From assembly GCA_024224295.1 (NCBI GenBank), contig JAAENN010000118.1:62001-126000 (forward strand): a DNA stretch of 64,000 nucleotides, written 5' to 3'. A program made the translations under genes and the position numbers. The notes under the pieces were generated by a model that did no database searches, had not been told where the DNA came from, and saw only the letters and a program-made list of their open reading frames with translations. The stretch comes from Shimia sp. Lineage in GTDB: Bacteria > Pseudomonadota > Alphaproteobacteria > Rhodobacterales > Rhodobacteraceae. Shown here in pieces: positions 1 to 7,076 of the stretch (within the stretch, counting starts at the first letter, position 1; each line of letters starts with the position of its first letter).

Positions 1-1
1 G

Positions 2-82
2 ACCGATCCCAAGGTGATAGATGTCAACACTGGCGTCGAAATCACCTCACAGTCGATTTGGGTGGAAGCTAACCGGGATTAG
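2..82 (+). CDS. C-terminal fragment of an unidentified protein
   Basis: An open frame runs from the window edge to a TAG stop at 80-82 and encodes 26 residues ending in IWVEANRD. It has no start inside the window, so it can only be the 3' end of a gene that begins upstream. Its last bases overlap the last codon of the convergent kinase gene by about 4 bp, which is common at tightly packed gene ends. The fragment is too short for family assignment, and chance openness cannot be excluded. Confidence 0.4.
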   Translation, partial: TDPKVIDVNTGVEITSQSIWVEANRD

Positions 83-1038
83 CCAAGATACCGCTGCGCC
101 ATGGCAATGGCCCGCTCGGCATAGTCCCGCACTGCCGGATGATCATCGGCATAGCGCCCAATGACCCAGCCACAGGACGCCATCGCTCGCATCACGGTAA
201 ACGCCAGCAACAGTTGCTCTGCATTCTCCGGTAACGCTCTTAAAGTGGCATAGCCGCGCAACAGTGCCGCACCCAAGGCCGACTCATTAGTCTGATCCCA
301 ATTCTGGGACATGGCTACGCCCAATTCGTACATGCGGAAGCCAAACACACCGTCGTCAAAGTCGATCAGCCGCGTTTGCCCGTTCTGAACCAGCACGTTC
401 TCCCGCAGAGCATCCGCATGTATCAAGCCAAAATCACCACCCGTCTCTGCATGCGCTCCAATCTCGGACCGCAGCTTCTCGCGGCAGGCCAGCAATAGCG
501 CAGCCTCGTCCTCAGACAGGCTGGCATTCTCCCAAAACCGCCCCCAGGACGGTGTGTCGCCGAGCAGCGCGTCCAGATCCAAAACCTCCCGCTCAAATGC
601 GTCGGGGCGCTCCATGGCGTCACTGGCCACATGCAACCGCGCCAGTTCTGCTCCCAAGCCTTCATGTAGCCGTTCCTGGTCCGCTTGAGGCATCGCCAGT
701 TGAATACCGCCTTCTCCCAACGGTTCCCCTTCCAGCCAGGTCACCAGCGAGGCGACGCGTTCACCCCCAGTTGCCAGTACATCCCCGGCCAGGGTGCGAA
801 TCGGCTGAGGCACCACCATACCGGCCGCGACCAAAGCCTCAGACCACCAAAGCTCAGAGCGGATCGCGTCATCGCTCTGATACCCGGGCCGATGCAGGCG
901 CAACGCCGCGCGCTGCCCATCCGGCCCTGTCGCTTCCAGAACAATATTCTCGCGGTTTTTGATCAACCGAGGTGTCATGTTCACACCCCATGCCTTCAGC
1001 GCTTCTTGTGCGGCCACAATGGCTTCTTGATTGTTCAT
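79..1038 (-). CDS. APH-fold small-molecule kinase (phosphotransferase family)
   Basis: A 319-residue cytosolic protein of the aminoglycoside/choline-kinase fold. The catalytic loop is visible as H207-A-D209 with N214 in LIHADALRENVLV, and the metal-binding motif as D226-F-D228 in LIDFDDG. These are the signatures of APH, homoserine-kinase-II and hydroxylysine-kinase type enzymes. The ATG overlaps the stop of the upstream PLP enzyme by 4 bp, so the two are probably translated together. The substrate is not shown by sequence. Pairing with an AGXT2L-like enzyme is reminiscent of ethanolamine kinase with ethanolamine-phosphate phospho-lyase, or hydroxylysine kinase with phosphohydroxylysine phospho-lyase. 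I infer phosphorylation of an amino alcohol or hydroxylated amino acid. Antibiotic resistance is unlikely in this context. Confidence 0.85.
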   Translation of the reverse strand: MNNQEAIVAAQEALKAWGVNMTPRLIKNRENIVLEATGPDGQRAALRLHRPGYQSDDAIRSELWWSEALVAAGMVVPQPIRTLAGDVLATGGERVASLVTWLEGEPLGEGGIQLAMPQADQERLHEGLGAELARLHVASDAMERPDAFEREVLDLDALLGDTPSWGRFWENASLSEDEAALLLACREKLRSEIGAHAETGGDFGLIHADALRENVLVQNGQTRLIDFDDGVFGFRMYELGVAMSQNWDQTNESALGAALLRGYATLRALPENAEQLLLAFTVMRAMASCGWVIGRYADDHPAVRDYAERAIAMAQRYLG

Positions 1039-2300
1039 AGCACGGCCTCAAACGCCGCACTCATGGTCTCCACCAACAGATCCGCGTTACCGCGATCAAA
1101 CGCGCAGGGCGGGCGGATTTTCAGTGTGTTGTCGTAACGCCCCTCGCTGTGCAGCAGCACGCCCCGGTCGCGCATCGCATCAATCATCGTGGCGCAAATC
1201 TCGGTGGCCGGCTTCCCATCGCGCCACAGCTCCACACCAAAGAACAAGCCAGACCCGCGCACATCGGCAATCACGTCATATTGTGTCTGCAGCTCCTTCA
1301 GCTGCGCTACCGCATAGGCGCCGACATCAGCTGCGTTTTCTACAAGACCTTCATCTTCAATTACATTGAGCACCGCATGTGCCGCTGCCGCGCTCACCGG
1401 GTTGCCGCCGAAGGTGTTGAAGTATTTGAAGCCTTCTTGAAACGCGGTCAGGATTTCGGGTCGCGTGATCGCTGCGGCCACCGGATGCCCGTTTGCCATC
1501 GGCTTGCCCAGCGTCACAATGTCGGGCGCAAAGTTCAGTTTCTGGTGCCCCCACCAATGGCTGCCAATCCGACCAAAGCCGGGCTGCACTTCATCAGCGA
1601 TCACAATACCGCCCGCTGCGTGAACCGCTGCGACAGCTTCATCCAAGAAGCCTTCTTCCAGCGTGGGGAAGCCTTCGTTGGCAAAGTAAGGGCAGATGAT
1701 CAGCGCGGACAGGCCGTATTCGGATGCCTCAAGCTCGGCAATTGCCGCTTTTACAGCGGCGGTGAAGGCCGCCTTTTGACCTTCCCGAGTGCCGCCCACC
1801 GGCTGCATGTTATCCGGCGCGGGCACGCGTTTCACATGATCCTTAAAGCCGCCAATCGGTTCTTTGGAGCTGTTGAGTTGGCTCACCGCCGCTGTGTTGC
1901 CGTGATAGGTATTGTCGGTGGTAATCAACCCGGTCTTGGCGGTCATGGCCTGTGCCATGCGCAGCGCAACGTCGTTGGCTTCAGAGCCGGAGCAGACCAT
2001 CACCATGCTGGTCAAATTATGGTCAAATTTCGCGGTCAACGCCTCGCCATAGTCCAGAATGCCGTCATGCACATACCGTGTATGCGTGTTCAGCGCGGCG
2101 GCTTGTCTCGAAATCGCCTCGACCACTCGTGGGTGGCAATGCCCGACATGCGGCACGTTGTTGTAACAATCCAGATATTTGCGGCCGTCGGTATCCCAAA
2201 GCCACACACCCTCGCCTCGTGCCAGATGCACTGGCTCTTTGTAGAATGTGGTGACATGTGGCCCCAAAAGCCGTTTGCGCCGCGCCAATACGTCCGACAT
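1035..2300 (-). CDS. Class III PLP-dependent aminotransferase / phospho-lyase (AGXT2L-like)
   Basis: A 421-residue class III PLP enzyme. The PLP lysine is K266 in TLGKPMANGHP, and the cofactor aspartate is in ADEVQPGFGR at about 236-244, a form close to the ethanolamine-phosphate and phosphohydroxylysine phospho-lyases. GSEAND at about 105-110 matches the phosphate-binding turn. Members of this branch eliminate phosphate and ammonia from phosphorylated amino alcohols rather than transaminating. The ATG at 2300 has GGAG a few bases upstream. The stop overlaps the start of the kinase gene, giving a lyase-kinase operon. Family membership is clear. The choice between true transaminase and phospho-lyase is an inference from motif and neighbour. 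Confidence 0.88.
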   Translation of the reverse strand: MSDVLARRKRLLGPHVTTFYKEPVHLARGEGVWLWDTDGRKYLDCYNNVPHVGHCHPRVVEAISRQAAALNTHTRYVHDGILDYGEALTAKFDHNLTSMVMVCSGSEANDVALRMAQAMTAKTGLITTDNTYHGNTAAVSQLNSSKEPIGGFKDHVKRVPAPDNMQPVGGTREGQKAAFTAAVKAAIAELEASEYGLSALIICPYFANEGFPTLEEGFLDEAVAAVHAAGGIVIADEVQPGFGRIGSHWWGHQKLNFAPDIVTLGKPMANGHPVAAAITRPEILTAFQEGFKYFNTFGGNPVSAAAAHAVLNVIEDEGLVENAADVGAYAVAQLKELQTQYDVIADVRGSGLFFGVELWRDGKPATEICATMIDAMRDRGVLLHSEGRYDNTLKIRPPCAFDRGNADLLVETMSAAFEAVL

Positions 2301-2366
2301 GGCATGCTCCCTTAGTTTGCTCCCGCGCCATTACTGCGCCCGAAGCAGATAGGCTGCAACCAACAA

Positions 2367-2789
2367 TCAGTCGTCGCGGGAGACTTTCCCCCGCATCGCC
2401 TTTACGTCACCGCGTACCTTTTTGGCCTTAAGGCGGCGCTGCTGACTGCCATAGGTCGGCTTGGTCTTGATCCGCCGTTTTGGGGCCACCAAGGATTTGC
2501 GGACCAACTCGGCCAATCGGTCCCGTGCGATGTCACGGTTGCGGGCCTGACTGCGGGTCTCATCACATTGGATGATGATTGCCCCGTCTTTGGTCCAGCG
2601 TCGTCCGCTCAACCGTTTGAGCCGCGCTTTCACAGGTGCGGATAGGGCAGGGGACCGTGACGCCTCAAACCGCAGCTCCACGGCCGTGGCGACCTTGTTC
2701 ACATTCTGGCCGCCGGGCCCGCTGGCGCGCATGAACTGCTCGGTCAGTTCCCAGTCCTCAATTGTGATCTCGTCGCTGATCCGCAGCAT
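2367..2789 (-). CDS. arfB: Alternative ribosome-rescue factor ArfB (YaeJ), peptidyl-tRNA hydrolase
   Basis: A 140-residue protein with the release-factor catalytic motif G26-G27-Q28 in ASGPGGQNVNKV and a strongly basic C-terminal tail (about 100-140: RRIKTK, QQRRLKAKKVRG). This is the layout of ArfB/ICT1, a codon-independent peptide release factor. Its tail enters the empty mRNA channel of ribosomes stalled on truncated messages, and its GGQ hydrolyses the peptidyl-tRNA. The length matches the family and lacks the codon-recognition domain of RF1/RF2. It lies 66 bp upstream of the aminotransferase-kinase pair on the same strand and may be cotranscribed. The leader at 2935-3101 upstream looks like an attenuator. 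Confidence 0.95.
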   Translation of the reverse strand: MLRISDEITIEDWELTEQFMRASGPGGQNVNKVATAVELRFEASRSPALSAPVKARLKRLSGRRWTKDGAIIIQCDETRSQARNRDIARDRLAELVRKSLVAPKRRIKTKPTYGSQQRRLKAKKVRGDVKAMRGKVSRDD

Positions 2790-2832
2790 GGCACTCTCCG
2801 CGTTGCGCGGCCTGTTCGTTAAGATTTACCAG

Positions 2833-2873
2833 ATTGTATGCGCTGGAAATTCGCACCTCCGCAATACAGTCAA
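2833..2873 (-). promoter_or_regulatory. Possible weak promoter elements and SD-like site ahead of arfB
   Basis: On the minus strand a good -10-like TACAAT (2838-2833) lies 44-49 bases upstream of the arfB ATG, but its best -35-like hexamer, TTGACT (2873-2868), is 29 bp away, which is too far. Between them, at 2860-2853, is GGAGGTGC, identical to the Shine-Dalgarno region of the short leader ORF near 3100. arfB may have its own weak promoter here or rely on transcription from upstream. Confidence 0.25.
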
Positions 2874-2934
2874 AAAACTGACGCTATACCGACGTGGCTT
2901 TTGAGCGACTTTCAGAAGTTAATTTGGCAGCAAA

Positions 2935-2966
2935 AAGGGCTGCTTCCCGCGTTGGAAGCAGCCCTT
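2935..2966 (-). terminator. Intrinsic terminator upstream of arfB
   Basis: Read on the minus strand, a perfect 13-bp stem (AAGGGCTGCTTCC / GGAAGCAGCCCTT) with a 6-base loop is followed by a run of five T. This is a canonical Rho-independent terminator for minus-strand transcription. It ends either the transcript of the queuosine-transporter operon or a short leader/sRNA. Because arfB starts 145 bp downstream on the same strand, it may also act as an attenuator. On the plus strand there is no T run. Confidence 0.85.
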
Positions 2967-3101
2967 CGAGATGATTGGAGGTGCGCCGGTTAGGATCACA
3001 CCAATTCGGACTATACGTCAGCCAAGGGCTGCCTCAGCTTCGTACTCCCCAAACTGTTCCGACCTCGTTCTCCATAGCTTCTCTAGACAATGGGCACCTC
3101 C
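2967..3101 (-). promoter_or_regulatory. Leader RNA with antiterminator-like and anti-SD segments (candidate attenuator or sRNA)
   Basis: On the minus strand this stretch begins with a near-perfect Shine-Dalgarno AAGGAGGT. It then carries an 18-codon ORF (3090-3034), followed directly after its TGA by GGCAGCCCTT (3033-3024). Nine bases of that segment, GCAGCCCTT, equal part of the 3' arm of the terminator at 2935-2966, so they could pair with the 5' arm and prevent termination. Farther on, GCACCTCC (2984-2977) is fully complementary to the leader's own SD GGAGGTGC (3101-3094). A local hairpin CAGCC-CTT-GGCTG competes with the antiterminator pairing. The elements and complementarity are seen directly. 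Attenuation of arfB is inferred, and an independent structured sRNA is the main alternative. Confidence 0.5.
3034..3090 (-). CDS. Candidate 18-residue leader peptide upstream of arfB
   Basis: A TTG start at 3090 lies 6 bases after GGAGG within AAGGAGGT, the best possible SD match. The frame encodes an 18-residue peptide (begins MSREAMENEV, ends WGVRS) and stops with TGA at 3036-3034. The stop abuts a segment complementary to the 5' arm of the downstream terminator, as expected for a leader peptide that governs an attenuator. The peptide has no run of one amino acid, so classical amino-acid starvation sensing is not suggested. Without conservation data it could be a chance ORF in a noncoding RNA. 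Confidence 0.4.
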   Translation of the reverse strand: MSREAMENEVGTVWGVRS

Positions 3102-3118
3102 TTTCAGTTGTTTCGCGT

Positions 3119-3147
3119 ATCTCCAGCCTGCCACAGGTTGGAGATAT
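3119..3147. repeat. 13-bp inverted repeat just after the queuosine transporter stop
   Basis: TATCTCCAGCCTG and its near-complement CAGGTTGGAGATA are separated by 3 bases, with one non-complementary position. The repeat lies about 12 bp past the transporter stop and about 20 bp before the leader SD. There is no adjacent T run, so it is not a clear terminator. It could be a transcript-processing hairpin or an operator for transcription entering the leader. A TTGACA (3152-3147, minus strand) abuts it, but no convincing -10 follows at normal spacing. Confidence 0.45.
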
Positions 3148-3158
3148 GTCAAACAAAA

Positions 3159-3794
3159 TCATGTGGTGCGTGCTGTCAAAAACCCCACGATCATGCGGAA
3201 CGGCACAAGAGCGAGCAACGCGAGCGTAAGTTTTACGCACCAATCGGCGAAGCCTAGGCTCACCCAAAGCGGCACGACAGGACCTGCGCCCAGAAGCGGA
3301 AGCATTTCACCCGCCCAGCTCACATCGTTGCCTGGCTCGATGAAGGTGAGTGCGCCGCTGAAAGCAACGGTGAAGAAGATTGCTGTATCCACAGAGGCGC
3401 CAATCAAGGTTGAAGCCAGCGGTGCCCGCCACCAAGCGCCCTCGCGTAGCCGATCAAAGACAGCAACATCAAGCATTTGCGCTGTTAGGAAGGCAAGTCC
3501 GGAGCCAATCGCAATGCGCAAAGTCACGGCGGGATAGGTGAATCCATCGCCTTGCAACATGATCTTGGTGCCAATGAAGGAGCAGATCACACCAACTATG
3601 AAACCTGTGAAAACCACTTTACGGGCGGCAGGCGCACCATAAACACGGTTCATGACGTCGGTTACGAGAAAGGCGAGAGGATAGGTGAATGCCCCCCAGG
3701 TCAGCCACTGACCAAAGAGGAATTGCACAAGAATATTTGAGGCTACAACAATTGCAGCCATGGCAATGATGCCAGGAAGATAGGTTGTTTTCAT
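3159..3794 (-). CDS. Queuosine precursor transporter, YhhQ/VUT family
   Basis: A 211-residue integral membrane protein with about six hydrophobic segments, starting with a first membrane helix at about 8-29. Family features include the aromatic- and glycine-rich second segment with FVTDVMNRVYG-like sequence (TYPLAFLVTDVMNRVYG at about 37-53). The VUT_1/YhhQ family imports queuosine precursors (preQ0/preQ1) across the inner membrane for tRNA wobble-base modification. No preQ1 riboswitch is evident in the 96 bp upstream. It is the last gene of a same-strand block with the phytase-like gene, mepA and the MFS gene. The family is clear; the transported species is from family knowledge. Confidence 0.88.
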   Translation of the reverse strand: MKTTYLPGIIAMAAIVVASNILVQFLFGQWLTWGAFTYPLAFLVTDVMNRVYGAPAARKVVFTGFIVGVICSFIGTKIMLQGDGFTYPAVTLRIAIGSGLAFLTAQMLDVAVFDRLREGAWWRAPLASTLIGASVDTAIFFTVAFSGALTFIEPGNDVSWAGEMLPLLGAGPVVPLWVSLGFADWCVKLTLALLALVPFRMIVGFLTARTT

Positions 3795-3890
3795 TTGTCT
3801 GAGCCCGTTTTGTCAAGGTAGCGGCGACTTGGCCCCGCGACCGCCGCGAGACGGATCGCGTTTACAGCGCAGCCCCTAGCAAATCAAGCT

Positions 3891-4796
3891 TTATTGCGGA
3901 ATTACGTATTCCACGATCTCGGTACGTTGTATCAGACGGAAGTTATCGTCAGAGATCATGGTGAGCCGGATGCGCCCAGCCTCGTCACGCCAAACCGCCA
4001 GCCCTTCAAGGTTGTCATGGAGGCCTATACCTTTGTTTAAAATGAGATTTTCGTCGCTTACGGCAGAGTCATTCACGGCAAAACTCCGCACGCGCACGCG
4101 AAAGCCCAACCCGTTAAAGCCGCGTTCCAAAAGATATAGTCGCCCATCTGGCCCAAAATCTGCGCCTACAGGCTGAAACTGTTTCGCGCGTGGCAAGGTA
4201 AAGGCCTTTTCCCATCGGCCGCTCTTCAACGTGAAGACCTGCGCTCGGTCTTCGTCACCAAGTGGCTGTTCGGGAATTGCAAATATCTTGCCCCAATTGT
4301 CGATCGCCAAGGCTTCAAAACCGCCGTTCAACTTCATCTTGTTGAATTCTTTGCGCCAAGGCATGCCCTGCGCCTTTGTGCCTGGTTGCGCAAAACGGTT
4401 CAGCCTGTGATTGCCTTCAAAGGACACCACCAACTTGCCATTCTTTTGCAGCACCAATCCTTCGCTGTCGCGCAATCCTGCTTTTTGGGGAAAGGTGCCC
4501 TTGGTGTCCAACACGCGGAACGCTTCGACGTTTTCAACGTCAGAAATCGCGCCATTCTCGCGTTGCAATGTGCCGGTCACAAACATCCCGCGGTCCGAAA
4601 TTGCCACCATCTGACGTCCGTCCTCAGACAGCTCCATGCCGGAAAAACCGCCAAACCACCCATCGTGTAGGCGCCAAGTATAGGTCGAAAGGTGCTCAGC
4701 CAGACTGCCAGACGCGCCGCCACTCAGGCCTCGCCCCGCCAACAGTCCTGCGCTTAGCGCACAGGCCGCTACGGCGATTGCAAAACTGCGACGCAT
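3891..4796 (-). CDS. Secreted esterase-like / phytase-like beta-propeller protein
   Basis: A 301-residue protein with an N-terminal hydrophobic export signal (about 5-25). Its repeated acidic-glycine turns are typical of the phytase-like (PF13449) family: ISDRG near 67, DSEGL near 109, GGFEALA near 157 and NLEGLA near 266. Members are predicted periplasmic beta-propellers. Esterase or phytase activity is largely unproven for bacterial members, so the specific reaction is unknown. The gene overlaps the end of mepA by 28 bp, so it is probably translationally coupled to the murein endopeptidase. It is followed 96 bp later by the queuosine transporter gene. Confidence 0.8.
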   Translation of the reverse strand: MRRSFAIAVAACALSAGLLAGRGLSGGASGSLAEHLSTYTWRLHDGWFGGFSGMELSEDGRQMVAISDRGMFVTGTLQRENGAISDVENVEAFRVLDTKGTFPQKAGLRDSEGLVLQKNGKLVVSFEGNHRLNRFAQPGTKAQGMPWRKEFNKMKLNGGFEALAIDNWGKIFAIPEQPLGDEDRAQVFTLKSGRWEKAFTLPRAKQFQPVGADFGPDGRLYLLERGFNGLGFRVRVRSFAVNDSAVSDENLILNKGIGLHDNLEGLAVWRDEAGRIRLTMISDDNFRLIQRTEIVEYVIPQ

Positions 4797-5686
4797 TGTT
4801 GTGGTAGGTCCGTCATTTGAAGTTCAAATCGAGGTTTTGGCTTTGGTGCATTGGGGTCAGGCGGGGGAGGGAACAGAATGTCCTGGACCCATTGCTTTGC
4901 ATCATCACATCCGTCACCTTTGGGCGGCGGATCCTGGTTAACACAGCCTGTCGTGCCATCTGGGCACTTTAGCCGCACATGGAAATGGTAGTGGTGCCCC
5001 CACCATGGTCGAATTTTCCGAAGCCACGCGCGGTCGCCCGTTTCGTCTTCACACATTTCGACTTTGGCTCCGGGAAACACAAAAATCCGCGCGACTCGTG
5101 GGTCACTTGCAGCTGCCTTTAGGATTGCGTGATGCTGTTTGGTCCAACTGCTGTTGACATACGCGCCTCTTTCGCGACGCATGGAAATCGACGAAATACT
5201 TTCACGCTCGCCTGCAGTCAGGTTGAGCCTGGTTGCCGGAAGCATCCAAATATCAACATCCAACCCCAGTTGGTGAGACCGGTGCCCAGTTAACATCGGG
5301 CCTCCACGAGGCTGACTGATATCGCCGATGTAAAGCCCGTTCCAGCCCGATTGCCTGGCCGCTTTAGCAGACAGCTCCTTAATGTAGTCAATAACTTCCG
5401 GGTGCCCCCAGTTCCGATTGCGCGACAGACGCATAGCCTGCCATGTCGGACCAGTTTCCGGCAGCATATCGCCGCCAGCAAGACAGCCTTTTGAGTAGCC
5501 ACCAAACGGCGCGCTACCTTGCTGAGAAGCGACAGGTTGCGCACCAAAAAGTTGCTTGGCCTGAACGCCTTGCATGTTTGCCGGGATTTGTTGCTGGGTC
5601 GACACCGCAACTGTGCGCTCCGGTGCCTCGTTCTTACACGCCGTAAGCACAATCAGGGCCAGTACAGTTAAGACGCGGTAGCCCAT
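4769..5686 (-). CDS. mepA: Penicillin-insensitive murein endopeptidase MepA (lipoprotein form)
   Basis: A 305-residue LAS-type metallopeptidase. The N-terminus has a lipobox (LTAC, Cys17), implying envelope anchoring. Zinc and catalytic motifs are visible: H135-R-S-H138-Q-L-G-L-D143-V-D145, and the C-terminal HHYHFH motif at about 231-236. MepA cleaves D-alanyl-meso-diaminopimelyl cross-links in peptidoglycan. E. coli MepA is a soluble periplasmic protein, so the lipobox and a proline-rich tail near 275-290 (PPPPDPNAPKPKP) are notable. Its start overlaps the end of the MFS gene by 19 bp and its end overlaps the phytase-like gene, so these three form a compact operon. Confidence 0.92.
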   Translation of the reverse strand: MGYRVLTVLALIVLTACKNEAPERTVAVSTQQQIPANMQGVQAKQLFGAQPVASQQGSAPFGGYSKGCLAGGDMLPETGPTWQAMRLSRNRNWGHPEVIDYIKELSAKAARQSGWNGLYIGDISQPRGGPMLTGHRSHQLGLDVDIWMLPATRLNLTAGERESISSISMRRERGAYVNSSWTKQHHAILKAAASDPRVARIFVFPGAKVEMCEDETGDRAWLRKIRPWWGHHYHFHVRLKCPDGTTGCVNQDPPPKGDGCDDAKQWVQDILFPPPPDPNAPKPKPRFELQMTDLPQQCVAVLQSP

Positions 5687-7026
5687 GTGTCGCTATCTCC
5701 CTTTGGGTTCACCCAGCGTAGCAGGATCAGACCAAGTAGGAAAAGAGCGATAAGCGGCGTCACGCCAATCTGTTGACTGCCGGACATGAGTGTCACCACC
5801 CCAATCATAAACGGGGCGATGAAGGAAGTTGCTTTGCCGGCCAGTGCGTACAATCCAAAGGACTCGGCAGTTTTGCCCGGCAGAGCTTGTCGCACCATCA
5901 TAGAGCGGCTCGCCGATTGAATCACGCCCCCAGCGGCCCCAATCAATACGCCTAGCACGTAGAAAATCACGTCGGGCAGTTTGGAGGTTTCCTCCACAGC
6001 AATGCCAAAGACGCTCTCACGGCAGACAAAAACAATGGTAATGGCCACGCCACACAACACAAAAATGCAGAAAGTGATGACTGGCTTGGGCCCCATTTTG
6101 GCATCCGCTCGCCCGCCAATCCAGGCAAATATTGCACCGGAAATGATGGCTAAGATGCCAAAAATGCCCACATCCACCACCGACCAATTCAAAACACCCG
6201 CGGCGTAGATGCCCCCAAACGTATACATCCCGTTCAGCGCATCTCGGTAGAACATAGAGCTGCCCAAATAGGCAAAAAGCGACGGGTTTTGTGGCAGGTT
6301 TCGAATGGTGCTCCACACTTCTTTGAGCGCGCTGGCTGTGGCCCCTTTCGGAGGCTTGGTTGGCTTTGGATCTCGCACCCAGAGGAAAAACGGGATCATA
6401 AAGACTGCGTACCACAATGCCGTCAGCGGGCCCACAAACCGTGTGCCTTCTCTTTGGCTCGCGTCGAGGCCAAAGGCCGGATCCAGACCAATCATGGTTT
6501 TGCCGCTCTCAGCGTCTTCGGCAAACAACGCCAGCATCAGTACAAGCGTGACAAGTCCGCCTACATAACCAAATGCCCAGCCGTTGCCAGAGATGCGCCC
6601 CACTTCCTCAGTGGAACCAAGTTCAGGCAGCATTGAGTTGGTGAAAATCGTCGCAAATTCCATTCCGATAAGGCCGACAGCAAACAAAAACAGGGTTTTG
6701 TGCAAATCAAAACTGCCGGGCGCTGCAAACCAAAGCCCAAAGGCACCGACAACATACATTGCCGAAAACAGCCAGATCCAGCGCAGTCGGTTGCCGGAGT
6801 TGTCCGCCATGGCGCCTAGAATCGGGGCCAAAATGGCGATGACGATGCCTGCCGCAGCGACGCCAAATCCCCAGGCCGCCTGCGCTTCGGCGCCATCGCC
6901 CATCAAATCTTTGATGTATGGCGCAAAAATAAAGGTGATCAGGAGGGTGTTATATGGCTGGCTTGCCCAGTCAAAAAAGAACCAACCCCAAATGCGCTTA
7001 CGCGCTGAAACTTTTGACATCCGCAT
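5668..7026 (-). CDS. UMF1-type MFS transporter (Atg22-like)
   Basis: A 452-residue protein with about 12 membrane segments. It opens with the family's IWGWFFFDWASQPYNT-type motif at about 12-27, the hallmark of the UMF1/Atg22 branch of MFS permeases. Eukaryotic Atg22 exports amino acids from vacuoles; bacterial substrates are unknown. The position directly upstream of and overlapping mepA suggests a possible role with murein-derived compounds, but that is inference. The gene starts 50 bp downstream of the thioesterase gene on the same strand. Confidence 0.88.
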   Translation of the reverse strand: MRMSKVSARKRIWGWFFFDWASQPYNTLLITFIFAPYIKDLMGDGAEAQAAWGFGVAAAGIVIAILAPILGAMADNSGNRLRWIWLFSAMYVVGAFGLWFAAPGSFDLHKTLFLFAVGLIGMEFATIFTNSMLPELGSTEEVGRISGNGWAFGYVGGLVTLVLMLALFAEDAESGKTMIGLDPAFGLDASQREGTRFVGPLTALWYAVFMIPFFLWVRDPKPTKPPKGATASALKEVWSTIRNLPQNPSLFAYLGSSMFYRDALNGMYTFGGIYAAGVLNWSVVDVGIFGILAIISGAIFAWIGGRADAKMGPKPVITFCIFVLCGVAITIVFVCRESVFGIAVEETSKLPDVIFYVLGVLIGAAGGVIQSASRSMMVRQALPGKTAESFGLYALAGKATSFIAPFMIGVVTLMSGSQQIGVTPLIALFLLGLILLRWVNPKGDSDTWATAS

Positions 7027-7076
7027 CCCTCCGGACTTTGATTTACACTTAGACGGGATGTCACAACCTTAGCAAG

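Noticed and set aside
79-1038. Aminoglycoside resistance gene
   Set aside because: The kinase has the shared APH fold, but its overlap with a PLP enzyme and lack of any mobile context point to metabolism.
1149-2315. Long plus-strand open frame (388 codons) over the class III PLP enzyme
   Set aside because: It is antisense to a clear enzyme with intact motifs; its translation shows no domain and is rich in H, R and C as typical of shadow frames.
2967-3101. Standard RNA genes (4.5S SRP RNA, tmRNA, RNase P RNA, tRNA)
   Set aside because: The SRP GGAA-loop core, tmRNA tag and tRNA cloverleaf are absent and the size does not fit. 6S RNA could not be excluded, but its central bubble was not convincing.
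3795-3890. preQ1 riboswitch ahead of the queuosine precursor transporter
   Set aside because: The 96-bp leader lacks the compact H-type pseudoknot pattern of known preQ1 classes; no A-rich tail pairs with an upstream loop.
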